Shown here piece after piece: positions 33,771 through 43,421 of a DNA stretch of 64,000 bases. A program made the translations under genes and the position numbers. The notes under the pieces were generated by a model, which had not been told where the DNA came from, made no database searches, and worked only from the letters and a program-made list of their open reading frames with translations. Source of the stretch: Pedobacter sp. Leaf176 (lineage in GTDB: Bacteria > Bacteroidota > Bacteroidia > Sphingobacteriales > Sphingobacteriaceae); the NCBI RefSeq assembly GCF_001424305.1, contig NZ_LMPD01000003.1, forward strand, positions 127,386-191,385, read 5' to 3'. Numbering within the stretch: the stretch's first letter is position 1; the number at the start of each line of letters is the position of its first letter.

Positions 33771-36470
33771 ATGAATGGCATAGAATTTCGTTACACAATA
33801 ATCACGCTTGTATTGTTCATCATTTGTAGTTCATTAGCGAATGCGCAGCAAGTCACCATTAAGCTGGAGAAAAAGCCAATTATCGAACTTTTTAAGCAGA
33901 TACAGGTTCAAACCGGGTATTCGATCGTATATAGTAATGAAGTCGTTCCAGATTCGATGTTGATATCGATAAATGCGAATAAATTAAGTGTGAATAAATT
34001 ACTTGATACCGTATTGGCATCGAAAAATTTGTTTTCTCAAATGCTTTCAGAATCTCTGATCGTGATTCGAAGCCGGGAAATGGAGCAGCAAAAATCCAAA
34101 GCCAATGAAGTGATCATTTCCGGTAGAATCATGAATTCCGATGATCAGGCAGTTCCTTTTGTAACAGTTTCTCTTCTGGAAACCGGCGTGCTGGTAAGCG
34201 GTACCATTGCAGACGAAAATGGAAATTTCAAATTTGCTTATCCATTAAAGAAATATGATGGTTGCACTTTGAAGCTGACTTCCCTGGGATATGAAAACCT
34301 GATTCTAAAGTTTCCGGCAGACAAATACCCCACTGGCATACAAGATTTTGGAAAGATCAGACTTGTACCTCAAACCAGAAATCTAAAGTCAGTACAGGTC
34401 AGTGGCAACCAAAGGGTCATTGAAATGAATGATGGAAATATTGTTTTTAACGTTTCCAAAAGCATTAGTGCGCAAGGTACAAATGCGCTTGAATTATTAG
34501 CCCGGGCTCCTGGCGTTAGCGTGGCCAGTGATAATTCTATCTCGTTGAATGGTAAAGCTGGCGCATCGATCCTAATTGATGGAAAGATGACTTATCTATC
34601 TAATGGAGAAGTTGCAGAACTACTTAAAACGATGTCCTCCTCAAATATCAGATCGATCGAAATCATCAACAGCCCGGGAGCCAAGTACGATGCAGCAGGT
34701 ACGGCTGGAATTATCAATGTGAAGACTTTAAAATCTACTGTGGATGGATTGAATATGAGCATGACTACAGGTTTAAATTATGGCGTTTATTTTAGGAATA
34801 GCCAGGATCTTTCTGTTAACTACAGAAAGAATAGGTTTAACCTGTATGGCTCCTACAGTCATTTTTTGGGTTATTATTCCTATCTCTATGGCGGAGACCG
34901 GATTCAGGAAGGCAATTTTTTTAACAGTTTCACAGATGACATTGATAAAAGAAATAAAATTGGATCGAGGGTTGGTGCAGATTTTATAATTAATAAAAAA
35001 AGCACTGTAGGCATATTATTAAATGGTAATTTTCTGTTTGGTGGAGGAATAACCGATACCAAAACCGATATTGGACTGGAGTCGACGAAAGTGGTGGAGC
35101 AAACCTTGACTGCTGTAAACGACTATTATGCCCAAGGTACCCAGCGTTATAATTTAAATGCAAATTATAAATATGAAGATACACTGGGCAGAATCCTGAA
35201 TATAGATGCGGACTATGGCAGTTTTACTAAACGGGCAGGTAACCTTCAATCAAACCGGTATACGCTGGCTGACAACACCATAACAAGCGACAATCTTTAC
35301 CGCTCTTTAAACAGAATTGATATAACTTTGGGCGCGGTAAAACTTGACTATTCCACCAATCTTTGGAAAGGAAAACTGGAGACAGGAGCAAAATATTCAA
35401 CCGTGTCATCATCAAATGACTCCAGGTTTCTGGAAGTACAGCAAGCGGCTGAAGTACTGGATCCTACCCGGTCGAATAGATTTTCTTTTAAGGAAAACAT
35501 CAGCAGTGGGTACGTTAATTATAAGAAGCCATTTGGGAAATGGCAACTCCAGGGCGGTTTAAGAGTTGAAAATTCCCGCTCAACCGGTAGGCTTGAAGAA
35601 GTTTCCGAAATTTCAGGCAATGAGCAAATCATCAACCGAAACTACACGAATCTCTTTCCTTTCTTTTCGGCCAGCTTAACGGCTTCCCCTACAAATAGCT
35701 TTTCTTTTAGTTATTCCAAAAGAATAGACCGGCCAGCTTACCAAAACCTGAACCCTTTTATTTATTTGTTAGATGAACTCTCTTTCTGGCAGGGAAACCC
35801 ATTTCTAAAACCCCAGATTAGCCATCGCGGACTAATACAGTATGTTCATAGAAGTACCATTATCGGGCTGAGTTACACTTATACAAATGATTTCAGCGTG
35901 GAAGTAACTGATACCATCGGATCTTCAAAAATTGTCATGATTCCACGAAATTTGGGCAATCAACAGCATGCCGCACTAACATTAACGCAGTCATTGAAGC
36001 CTTCGGATTGGTGGGACATTACCTTTAACGGAACGCTTTTCCGGCTTAATAACAATGTTGATTTTGGAAATGGAAGAAAACTAGACCTTAAACAATTGGC
36101 TGCGAGATTAAGTCTGCAGCAGACATTCCAATTGCCGAAAGGTTTTGTTGGGGAAGTGATGGGATTTTATAATTCTAAACGCCTTGTTGGTGCGAATCAG
36201 TTTTTTGAACCCAATAGTCAGATAGATTTAGGACTACAGCGAAGTTTCTGGCAAAAGAATGGAACTTTAAGACTTGTTTATAGCGATATTCTCAAAGGAA
36301 GCCAGGGAAATTCCTTTCAACGTGTAGGAAATTTTACGATTCGAAACTACAGCTATTTTGAAACAAGGCAACTCAAACTGAGCTTCAGTTACAAATTTTC
36401 TAACGGGAACTCCAAAGGTCCAAGAACCAGAACTTCTGCTTTAGAGAATGAAAGTGGACGAATCAAATAA
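33771..36470 (+). CDS. TonB-dependent outer-membrane receptor with STN domain (second of pair)
   Basis: About 899 residues from ATG 33771, which starts the signal peptide cleanly (cleavage near ANAQQ); a TTG two codons upstream is less likely. Same order as its neighbour: STN (VTIKLEKKPIIELFKQIQVQ), regulatory-like domain (AVPFVTVSLLETGVLVSGTI), plug (IEIINSPGAKYDAAGTAGI) and OMP_b-brl_3 barrel ending KLSFSYKF. It is a diverged tandem paralogue, 20 bases after the first receptor. One sigma/FecR pair thus has two candidate signalling receptors. Followed by a long imperfect hairpin. Confidence 0.92.
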   Translation: MNGIEFRYTIITLVLFIICSSLANAQQVTIKLEKKPIIELFKQIQVQTGYSIVYSNEVVPDSMLISINANKLSVNKLLDTVLASKNLFSQMLSESLIVIRSREMEQQKSKANEVIISGRIMNSDDQAVPFVTVSLLETGVLVSGTIADENGNFKFAYPLKKYDGCTLKLTSLGYENLILKFPADKYPTGIQDFGKIRLVPQTRNLKSVQVSGNQRVIEMNDGNIVFNVSKSISAQGTNALELLARAPGVSVASDNSISLNGKAGASILIDGKMTYLSNGEVAELLKTMSSSNIRSIEIINSPGAKYDAAGTAGIINVKTLKSTVDGLNMSMTTGLNYGVYFRNSQDLSVNYRKNRFNLYGSYSHFLGYYSYLYGGDRIQEGNFFNSFTDDIDKRNKIGSRVGADFIINKKSTVGILLNGNFLFGGGITDTKTDIGLESTKVVEQTLTAVNDYYAQGTQRYNLNANYKYEDTLGRILNIDADYGSFTKRAGNLQSNRYTLADNTITSDNLYRSLNRIDITLGAVKLDYSTNLWKGKLETGAKYSTVSSSNDSRFLEVQQAAEVLDPTRSNRFSFKENISSGYVNYKKPFGKWQLQGGLRVENSRSTGRLEEVSEISGNEQIINRNYTNLFPFFSASLTASPTNSFSFSYSKRIDRPAYQNLNPFIYLLDELSFWQGNPFLKPQISHRGLIQYVHRSTIIGLSYTYTNDFSVEVTDTIGSSKIVMIPRNLGNQQHAALTLTQSLKPSDWWDITFNGTLFRLNNNVDFGNGRKLDLKQLAARLSLQQTFQLPKGFVGEVMGFYNSKRLVGANQFFEPNSQIDLGLQRSFWQKNGTLRLVYSDILKGSQGNSFQRVGNFTIRNYSYFETRQLKLSFSYKFSNGNSKGPRTRTSALENESGRIK

Positions 36471-36474
36471 CATA

Positions 36475-36521
36475 AGAAGGATTTCTCGCAAAATCATTCA
36501 TACGAATTTTGGTATCCTTCT
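36475..36521 (+). terminator. Bipartite hairpin after the receptor operon
   Basis: AGAAGGAT (36475-36482) pairs with ATCCTTCT (36514-36521); inside, CAAAAT (36489-36494) pairs with ATTTTG (36506-36511). It begins 4 bases after the receptor stop. There is no strong T-tract, so it may protect the 3' end rather than terminate alone. Confidence 0.4.
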
Positions 36522-36589
36522 GGGGAAGCATGTCGCTTGTGGATAACCACTACAAACCCAAGAAAACCACCTGCGCTGGATAACGGCGA

Positions 36590-37915
36590 TTAGTTCTTCA
36601 ACAAAAAATCCAGCACGATTTTATTGAAAGCTGATGAATTTTCCTGTGGAGCAAAATGAGTTGCGCCTTGCAGAATATGTAATTCCGCTCCGGGTATTCC
36701 CTGCGCAATAGATCGGGTGTGCGCCTCCAAAATAATATCTTTCTCACCCGCCATAACGAGGGTTTTGGCAGTAATATTTTTTAGCGATCTTTGATCAATC
36801 TGCGGCTCTCTTAGTAACATGTCGAGCAGAAGAATTTTATTTTTATCCTCTGGGTTGTTTTTCGTCTTTAGTTTATTCAGGTCGTTTTTAGTTTGCTTCA
36901 AAATTTTTGGACTAACAGAGGATTCTTCAGGATTTAGATTAGCCCCCATCACGACCAATCTTTTAACGTATTCAGGATTTTTAATGGCAAGGGTAAGACC
37001 GGTATTCCCACCATCGCTCCAACCTAGAATATTCACACCTTTGAGATGTAGTGAATCTAAAAGTGCTTTCATGTCTTCCGCAAAAATATCATACGAAAGG
37101 GATTCAGCCATATTCCCCAAACTTTTTCCCTGCGCCCTGGTATCTACAGTGATCACTTGAAAGTGTTTAGCAAAGTCGGTGATCTGCGACTTAAAATCAC
37201 TAATCGATCCGCCGTTACCATGTAACAATAGCAAAGGTTCGCCTGATCCATAGGTTTCATAATAAATTTTTGCGCCCGCAATATTCATGTATTTACCTTT
37301 AAGTTTATACCGTCCATAAGGATAAATGATCGTCGAATTTCTAGAATGTATATGCAAATGATGATGAATATTTCGATCGCTATCCAATGCTGATTCAATT
37401 TTTACGCCTTGTTTTTCCTTTAAATTTTCAGTCCCCCTGAATCCCTTAAGTGGCAGCGGCGACTCTTCAAAATCAGCATTAGGAATAACAACTTTCTTCC
37501 AGGAACCAGTAACTGTTTCTACCTCGAAGCTAAAGTTATCATAATAAAAGTCTCCATTCCCGCGGGTATTAACATACAACCAAACCTTATGTGCACTTGA
37601 AGCTACCGTTCCAGTAATCTCATAATGATGCCAGGCTGAATCTTTATTGACAGCAGGTTTCGACTGCGCCGTTTTGGGAACAAAATCATAATCTCCTTTT
37701 CCAACCTGAAGCAAAAAGAAGCCAGCCAGCCCAATACTGTCAGCTGGTATATTTTTGATATCTACTCCTGCCTTGAAGCGCTTTCCTATAAAAGATTTAA
37801 TTGGAATTTCCCGTACAATACTCAGATCATTACTGGTAGAAACTTGACCAAAGCAAGATAGAGCCGAAATAAAAGAGAGCATTAGAGGGAATATTAATTG
37901 GGCTTTATACTTCAT
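36590..37915 (-). CDS. Secreted alpha/beta hydrolase with N-terminal beta-sandwich-like domain
   Basis: 441 residues with a signal peptide (cleavage near CFGQ). Residues ~25-175 form a strand-rich module resembling carbohydrate-binding or jelly-roll domains (AWHHYEITGTVASSAHKVWL, FYYDNFSFEV). Residues ~205-440 are a classical alpha/beta hydrolase: oxyanion HGNGG, nucleophile in GWSDGG, aspartate in GEKDI and histidine in GATHFAP. It should act in the periplasm or at the surface on an ester, amide or lactone. It follows the TlpA gene on the same strand after 356 bases, so it may have its own promoter. It is probably part of the SusCD locus by position only. Confidence 0.85.
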   Translation of the reverse strand: MKYKAQLIFPLMLSFISALSCFGQVSTSNDLSIVREIPIKSFIGKRFKAGVDIKNIPADSIGLAGFFLLQVGKGDYDFVPKTAQSKPAVNKDSAWHHYEITGTVASSAHKVWLYVNTRGNGDFYYDNFSFEVETVTGSWKKVVIPNADFEESPLPLKGFRGTENLKEKQGVKIESALDSDRNIHHHLHIHSRNSTIIYPYGRYKLKGKYMNIAGAKIYYETYGSGEPLLLLHGNGGSISDFKSQITDFAKHFQVITVDTRAQGKSLGNMAESLSYDIFAEDMKALLDSLHLKGVNILGWSDGGNTGLTLAIKNPEYVKRLVVMGANLNPEESSVSPKILKQTKNDLNKLKTKNNPEDKNKILLLDMLLREPQIDQRSLKNITAKTLVMAGEKDIILEAHTRSIAQGIPGAELHILQGATHFAPQENSSAFNKIVLDFLLKN

Positions 37916-38271
37916 TTTTGGGAATAGAGAATGCTACTTAAGTAAAACAATGGCCTAATTTAGAATTTCAAATGAATAGTCATCTATGAAATCGGTAAGC
38001 TATAATTATTAAGACACCAAAATTTGAATAAGTACTTATGCAACAGAATATAAATTTCTGTAAGAATTAAATCAAGCAACCACAACGTTAAATCAGGTTT
38101 TTTAAGGACAACTTTATATGATCTACAGCAGTATTCTCATGTTATTTATTTACGCTCAGTTTAGCAAATCAACATAAACTGTTTAAATTACAGTAAAAAT
38201 AATTTCTATACCCTATTTAGAACCCCCAAATATATGTCTATCAATCTTTTTTCTACATTACGGCATACCAG
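37916..38271. other. AT-rich intergenic region
   Basis: 356 bases between the TlpA-like and alpha/beta hydrolase genes, both minus-strand. Long enough to hold a separate promoter for the hydrolase; none could be pinned down, and no coding relic or repeat is apparent. Confidence 0.4.
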
Positions 38272-39387
38272 TTATTCAGTCTTTAAATAAAGATTCTCTA
38301 AAAAGCTGGTTAGTGCCTCACCTCTAAGCTTCGTGCCAATGATCTTTCCCTGTGGATCCAAAATACAGTTGAATGGAAGAGCTTTAAGTGCATAAGCTTC
38401 AGCCACCGAACCTTTTAGTGCTAGCGGGTCATTTAGTTGGATCCAGGTTAAACCATCGTCAGCAACTGCCTTGCGCCAACTTTTCTGATCTGAATCCATA
38501 GAAATACTTACAAACACCAAATTTTTTCCTTTTAACTCCGCATTTAATTTTCTGAGCAGCGGATGTTCTTCACGGCAAGGCACGCACCAGCTCGCCCAAA
38601 AGTCTAATAAAACATATTTTCCCCGGTATTGGCTAAGGTCAAATTTGTTGCCGGCAATATCTTTAAGCACCACATTTGAGGCCTGTTTTCCAACTTCTAC
38701 AGCTTTTGAAGCATCAACAAAAGATTTTATTCGCTTGGCATAATAGCCTTTTTTCGCATTTTGGGTTAAAAAACCATAACATTTTTCGGCTTTTGCAAAA
38801 TCGGTGCTATTCAAATGACTGTTGATGATCGCAAGAGACGAGGCTACTGTATTGGGATTGGCTTTCACAAAGGATAATGTTAAACTATCAACCCTTCGAT
38901 GGAATTCAAGGTATACATTGCTGTTTCTGTCATGAAAATCCACATTTGACTTTTCCAACTGCCTTCTATAGTCCGCATTAATATTGATGTTTTTTTCTTT
39001 GAAAGCACTAAACAGCTCATTTTCTGCTGCACCTTTAACCTCAGCATAATAAAATTTTGATATAGAACCTGTTACTTTGACGTTTTCATTCTGTAAAACA
39101 ATTATTTTTTGCTGTTGGTTAATCGAGTTGCTCAAAGTACAAACAACCGTTTCCGGCAAATTACCTTTGAGCATCATTTTGTTATTATTGATCGCAGCTG
39201 AATCTATGGTCTTCGTGCCCATGTATTCATAGGCTATCTTAATTATGGTTCCATCCGGCGCCTGGATATTTCCATTTATAATAAATCCGCCTGCCTTGTT
39301 AGACATTAGAAAAACAGAAAGTAAGGCACTTGATGTTAGGATCGAGAGCGATAATAATCCTCTCCATTTATAACTTATTTTTTTCAT
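38272..39387 (-). CDS. TlpA-family thiol-disulfide oxidoreductase with DUF4369-like domain
   Basis: 371 residues with an N-terminal membrane anchor or signal (LLSLSILTSSALLSVFL). Residues ~33-130 are a DUF4369-like beta-domain (FIINGNIQAPDGTIIKIAYE). Residues ~232-370 form a TlpA/ResA thioredoxin with active site WCVPC near 268 (LLDFWASWCVPCREEHPLLR) and cis-proline LKALPFNCILD. Such proteins reduce disulfides in the periplasm and are common companions of SusCD loci in Sphingobacteriaceae. It is 120 bases from the amidohydrolase gene. Likely role: reducing cysteine-containing substrates or keeping the locus enzymes active (inference). Confidence 0.88.
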   Translation of the reverse strand: MKKISYKWRGLLSLSILTSSALLSVFLMSNKAGGFIINGNIQAPDGTIIKIAYEYMGTKTIDSAAINNNKMMLKGNLPETVVCTLSNSINQQQKIIVLQNENVKVTGSISKFYYAEVKGAAENELFSAFKEKNININADYRRQLEKSNVDFHDRNSNVYLEFHRRVDSLTLSFVKANPNTVASSLAIINSHLNSTDFAKAEKCYGFLTQNAKKGYYAKRIKSFVDASKAVEVGKQASNVVLKDIAGNKFDLSQYRGKYVLLDFWASWCVPCREEHPLLRKLNAELKGKNLVFVSISMDSDQKSWRKAVADDGLTWIQLNDPLALKGSVAEAYALKALPFNCILDPQGKIIGTKLRGEALTSFLENLYLKTE

Positions 39388-39507
39388 TTTTTAAGGGTAT
39401 TAAACGATTGCAGCTTTATAAAGAACTGCAAATCCAACTATAAAAATTATCAAAATCAACATTTAGCTGCAAATAGGCAGGCACTACTACCTGCGATTAA
39501 AAACTGA

Positions 39508-40770
39508 TCAAAACAAATAGGCTATCTTCCCTGATTGCATAACCAATTTAATATTGCCAAGTTCCCGAATATCTGACAGTGGATTCCCATTGAGTACTAA
39601 AAGGTCTGCAACTTTTCCATTTTCAATGGAACCTAATCTTTTTTCCTCACCGATAATTTTAGCATTGATAAGGGTCGCGGACTTTATCGCATCAATATTA
39701 ATGAAGCCACACTTATCCACAAACGAACTTAGCTCATCTAATAACCTTGGATTAGGGCGATTAAGATCGACAATTTGATCAGTGCCTGCAGCTATTTCTA
39801 CTCCTTGCTCATGTATTTTTTTTAGTATCGTAAATATCCAGGGATCACGATCTTCAGATACACATAATGTTGCATCCAAAATTGCATTTTTAGATTTCAT
39901 GATGTTGCAGAAGTCGGTGATATCGAATTTGGCAATTAAATCTTCCTTATAGCTAGCTTTGGTTTTTCTTAATAGAAACGCCGCATCTGATACCAAATTT
40001 TCTAACATGAATACATGAGATGGCACTTCAACTCCTGAGGCAACAACCTCAATAGGTGTTGCAGGGTACATCATTAAATGTCCCCATGTTTTAAGACCAT
40101 GCTTTTTGGCAGCACTAACCACTTTAGTTAAAAGCACCTTATCAAAAGAGTGGTACAATTTAACTCCAGTGGCTCCGCAAGACTTTGCAACAGTCATCGC
40201 GCTATCCAGATCAGTTTGATCAGTTATCAATTGGCGCCAAGGCTGATAGGGTTCGTTTTTATGCAGGCCAATGCCCCTATTGTAATACCAATCGCCAGCC
40301 ATAACTGCAGCAAAAAAAACATTTGCACCTTTTTGTCTCCCGCTCTTGATACTTTTCTGCGCTTCCAATAATGCGGCACCATCTCCTGAGGCATCACGAA
40401 CTGTTGTGACCCCATGCTTTAAATAGTAATTGAGGTGACTATAAGTTGTATTAATGTTGTTTTTTGTAAGAGCAGAAACATGTACATGCGCATCTATTAG
40501 ACCTGGGACAAGGTATTTTCCTGAAAGATCCAATACTTTTAAACCTTTTAACTTTCTCGCCGGATAATTGGTGCTCAATATAAGCCCATTGGATACGGCA
40601 ACATTTTTTTTCTTAATAAATTTGCCTTGCTTAAAGTCTAAAACATTTACATTCTTTAAAACCATCATAGACGTATCAGTCGATTGTCTAGTAAATGCGT
40701 GAAGTTTTTCTAGACTGAAACCCAGACACATCAGAATCCCTACTGCAAGCTTTAATACTTTCGTTTTCAT
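39508..40770 (-). CDS. Secreted amidohydrolase (imidazolonepropionase-like)
   Basis: About 420 residues from the preferred start at 40770, which begins a signal peptide (KTKVLKLAVGILMCLGFSLE); an ATG 57 bases upstream adds an implausible leader. It is a metal-dependent amidohydrolase: HVHV after LVPGLIDA, a candidate bridging lysine in GVKLYHS, metal histidines in WGHLMMYP and PSHVFML, and the catalytic aspartate in AAGTDQI. Related secreted enzymes hydrolyse Xaa-Pro dipeptides or cyclic amides. The exact substrate is unknown. Downstream of the metalloprotease gene (76-base gap), consistent with breakdown of protease products. Confidence 0.85.
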   Translation of the reverse strand: MKTKVLKLAVGILMCLGFSLEKLHAFTRQSTDTSMMVLKNVNVLDFKQGKFIKKKNVAVSNGLILSTNYPARKLKGLKVLDLSGKYLVPGLIDAHVHVSALTKNNINTTYSHLNYYLKHGVTTVRDASGDGAALLEAQKSIKSGRQKGANVFFAAVMAGDWYYNRGIGLHKNEPYQPWRQLITDQTDLDSAMTVAKSCGATGVKLYHSFDKVLLTKVVSAAKKHGLKTWGHLMMYPATPIEVVASGVEVPSHVFMLENLVSDAAFLLRKTKASYKEDLIAKFDITDFCNIMKSKNAILDATLCVSEDRDPWIFTILKKIHEQGVEIAAGTDQIVDLNRPNPRLLDELSSFVDKCGFINIDAIKSATLINAKIIGEEKRLGSIENGKVADLLVLNGNPLSDIRELGNIKLVMQSGKIAYLF

Positions 40771-40846
40771 TGGATTAAATTTAAATTGAATACGCAGCGG
40801 CATCCACCAGCTGCGTTTCATCATCAACTAACAAAATTTTTTACTT

Positions 40847-43417
40847 TTAATAATTTAAGCCTGGTATGGGAGATTCCTCAATGATTTTATCTAACATATG
40901 CTTCAAATACTCAAAGTGTATCCTTGTGTCCCTGTCCTTTGTAATGGAAATACCCGCATTGATATACTTTCTCAAGGCTCTCAAATGGGCATAGGCCAAA
41001 GCTTTAACATTGGAATAAAGCAGTACGTCTGTTGGGGTAACTGATGCGATGATATTATCTACCGAACCCTGTAAAGCAAATCGCTTATTGTACATCGTGA
41101 TGATGCTTCCTACATACATTTTCTGTAGCGTCTTGCGGTATTCATCTGCCGGCGCCCCAGTTGATAACTCGGTAAAAATACCTCCCTTAAGATCGCCAAG
41201 CCATTGTTCAGGAGAGTATGTACCTTTCCCATAATCTCTTTGGTTAATGATCATCCTATATAACCTACTTTGAGAAGTTGCTGCAGCTATAGCGTTCTGT
41301 TGTAACCGTTGAACAGAATTACCACTATAGCCTGGTTCAATTTTACTGAGGATGTTTTTATCAAGCAACCATTTTGGTGTTTTAAACAGCTGTTCATTTA
41401 AGAACTTAATTGCTTCCTTCTGCTTTGTCAAACTCACGGGTTTATAAACCGCTCCAGCCTGATCCGACAGTTTTTCGGTAACCATTACACCACCTAAGTT
41501 CTTTATTACATGATCTACATATCGACCCAACTGCCCAACTGCTGCCCTGTACATTGTATTCAGCTGCGTATAATCTTTTCCTTCCTCACTCGTCCACCGA
41601 ACAAGATTTGGAACGATACGCTTAAGGTTTTTTATCCCGTATATACTTGCTTTTACCGCATCATCACCCAGATCTTCGGATTGTGAGCGCGGATCAAAAT
41701 CCCTACCCTCGCCAGAAAACCAAAGCCTTTTATTCGAGGCTAGACTATCGCGGGTAATTATATTCAATAACTTTTTTTCCTTTTCTGTATCTGAGATATC
41801 CGGCATCACTTTGTAGCCCCACTGGATGGCCCATTTATCGTAGTCGTTAATTCTAGGAAAAAGCCCTTTTTCAGATATACCATCTTCTGGTTGCGCGACA
41901 TAGTTGAACCTGGCATAATCCATAATCGAAGGTGTATGTCCATGTGCTTCAACCCAAGCCTTATCTCTAAGTTTCTCTACTGGTACTGTACTACTCGCCC
42001 CCATGTTATGCCTTAAGCCTAAGGTATGCCCAACTTCATGTGAAGAGACAAACCGAATCAGCTGTCCCATTAATTCATCATCAAATTCATTTTTTCTGGC
42101 ACGAGGATCTACTGCCCCACATTGAATCATATACCAATTATGTACCAGTGTCATAACGTTATGGTACCAACCGATATGGCTTTCCAATATCTCACCACTT
42201 CTCGGGTCTGACACGTTCGGACCATAGGCGTTCGCATTTGAGGAAGCAAAGTATCGTAAAACAGAATACCGAGAATCTTCTAAACTCATGGAGGAGTCAT
42301 TCTCAGGCCATTCCTTCCCAATTATAGCATTTTTAAAACCGGCTTGTTCAAAAGCTTTCTGCCAATCATTAATCCCGGCAATTAGATATGGACGCCATTT
42401 TTTTGGCGTAGCCGGATCAATGTAATAAACAATCTGTTTTTTAGGCTCTACCAACGCTCCTTTTTTATAATTCTCAATATCCTCATCTTTAACCTCCAAT
42501 CGCCAGCGGTTCACAAAATCTTCTGATTCTACAGATTGTTGATTATCGGAAAATTTGTTATAACTACTGGTAAAGTAGCCTACTCTAGGATCATAGAGTC
42601 GCTTGCGCATTGGTTTTTCAGGCAATAATAAAAACGAGCTATTAAATTCGAGCGTAACTGCTCCAGCCATTACAATGGCCGGCAGCTTACCTGCTACTGC
42701 ATTATAAGTTCGCATGGTCCTTATTTCAGTATTTATTGGGAATGTTTTAACGCTTTGCACATACGACCTGTCAAGCGCCGGAGCGGTCAGACCATAACTT
42801 TTTTTACTTTCCGGATTCAAGGTTAGCAGAGGGCTTTCACTTAACAGAAAGTCTGTTACCTCTATCACCAATGAGGCCGAGTCCTTTCCAAGCGCTTTAA
42901 TCGGAAATGAGGCCATTATAGGATTGATATTTGAGTTGGCCACTGCTTTGGATATCGTTTCCATGGAGTCTGCAACATTTACGAAAGCCGACACCTTAAG
43001 AAAAAGTCTATTATCCGGACCTTGTTCCCAATAGATCATCCTTCTGCCAGCTTCTTCTCCACCAAAATTTCCAGCTCCTGGTGTTGAGCCACTTAAGCGT
43101 GTTATGACCAGAATATCTCTTTTAAGAATCTTTTTGGGAATTTCGAAATAGTATTTGTCATTTACTTTATGTACTGTCATTAATCCCTGCTGACTAACTG
43201 CCTTGCCGGTGATTATATCCTTGTAAGGCTTAATAGCATTTTTTACGCTATCTGTCTTTGGCCGCGGTAAAACCGGACTTACAGCAGTCACCGGCTTGGC
43301 TTTAGGTTTCTTTTTCAACACACTGCATGAGGGTGCAATCGCTGCAAAAAAACAAAGAGAAACCAGCCCCAGAACCGCCTGTTTTAGGTTTGAGTTTAAA
43401 AATTTATGTAATATCAT
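40847..43417 (-). CDS. Lipoprotein zinc metalloprotease (DUF5117/DUF4953 type)
   Basis: 856 residues. The N-terminus is a lipoprotein signal with lipobox AAIAPSC, so the enzyme is anchored in the envelope, probably surface-exposed as usual beside SusCD. The catalytic zinc site HEVGHTLGLRH near residue 460 is of the metzincin type, followed by the Met-turn candidate PSIMDY. Flanking regions match the DUF5117, DUF5118 and DUF4953 layout of large Bacteroidota zinc-dependent metalloproteases. Starts 4 bases after the SusD stop, so it is co-translated with SusC/SusD. This makes a proteinaceous substrate for the locus likely. Confidence 0.9.
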   Translation of the reverse strand: MILHKFLNSNLKQAVLGLVSLCFFAAIAPSCSVLKKKPKAKPVTAVSPVLPRPKTDSVKNAIKPYKDIITGKAVSQQGLMTVHKVNDKYYFEIPKKILKRDILVITRLSGSTPGAGNFGGEEAGRRMIYWEQGPDNRLFLKVSAFVNVADSMETISKAVANSNINPIMASFPIKALGKDSASLVIEVTDFLLSESPLLTLNPESKKSYGLTAPALDRSYVQSVKTFPINTEIRTMRTYNAVAGKLPAIVMAGAVTLEFNSSFLLLPEKPMRKRLYDPRVGYFTSSYNKFSDNQQSVESEDFVNRWRLEVKDEDIENYKKGALVEPKKQIVYYIDPATPKKWRPYLIAGINDWQKAFEQAGFKNAIIGKEWPENDSSMSLEDSRYSVLRYFASSNANAYGPNVSDPRSGEILESHIGWYHNVMTLVHNWYMIQCGAVDPRARKNEFDDELMGQLIRFVSSHEVGHTLGLRHNMGASSTVPVEKLRDKAWVEAHGHTPSIMDYARFNYVAQPEDGISEKGLFPRINDYDKWAIQWGYKVMPDISDTEKEKKLLNIITRDSLASNKRLWFSGEGRDFDPRSQSEDLGDDAVKASIYGIKNLKRIVPNLVRWTSEEGKDYTQLNTMYRAAVGQLGRYVDHVIKNLGGVMVTEKLSDQAGAVYKPVSLTKQKEAIKFLNEQLFKTPKWLLDKNILSKIEPGYSGNSVQRLQQNAIAAATSQSRLYRMIINQRDYGKGTYSPEQWLGDLKGGIFTELSTGAPADEYRKTLQKMYVGSIITMYNKRFALQGSVDNIIASVTPTDVLLYSNVKALAYAHLRALRKYINAGISITKDRDTRIHFEYLKHMLDKIIEESPIPGLNY

Positions 43418-43421
43418 TACT

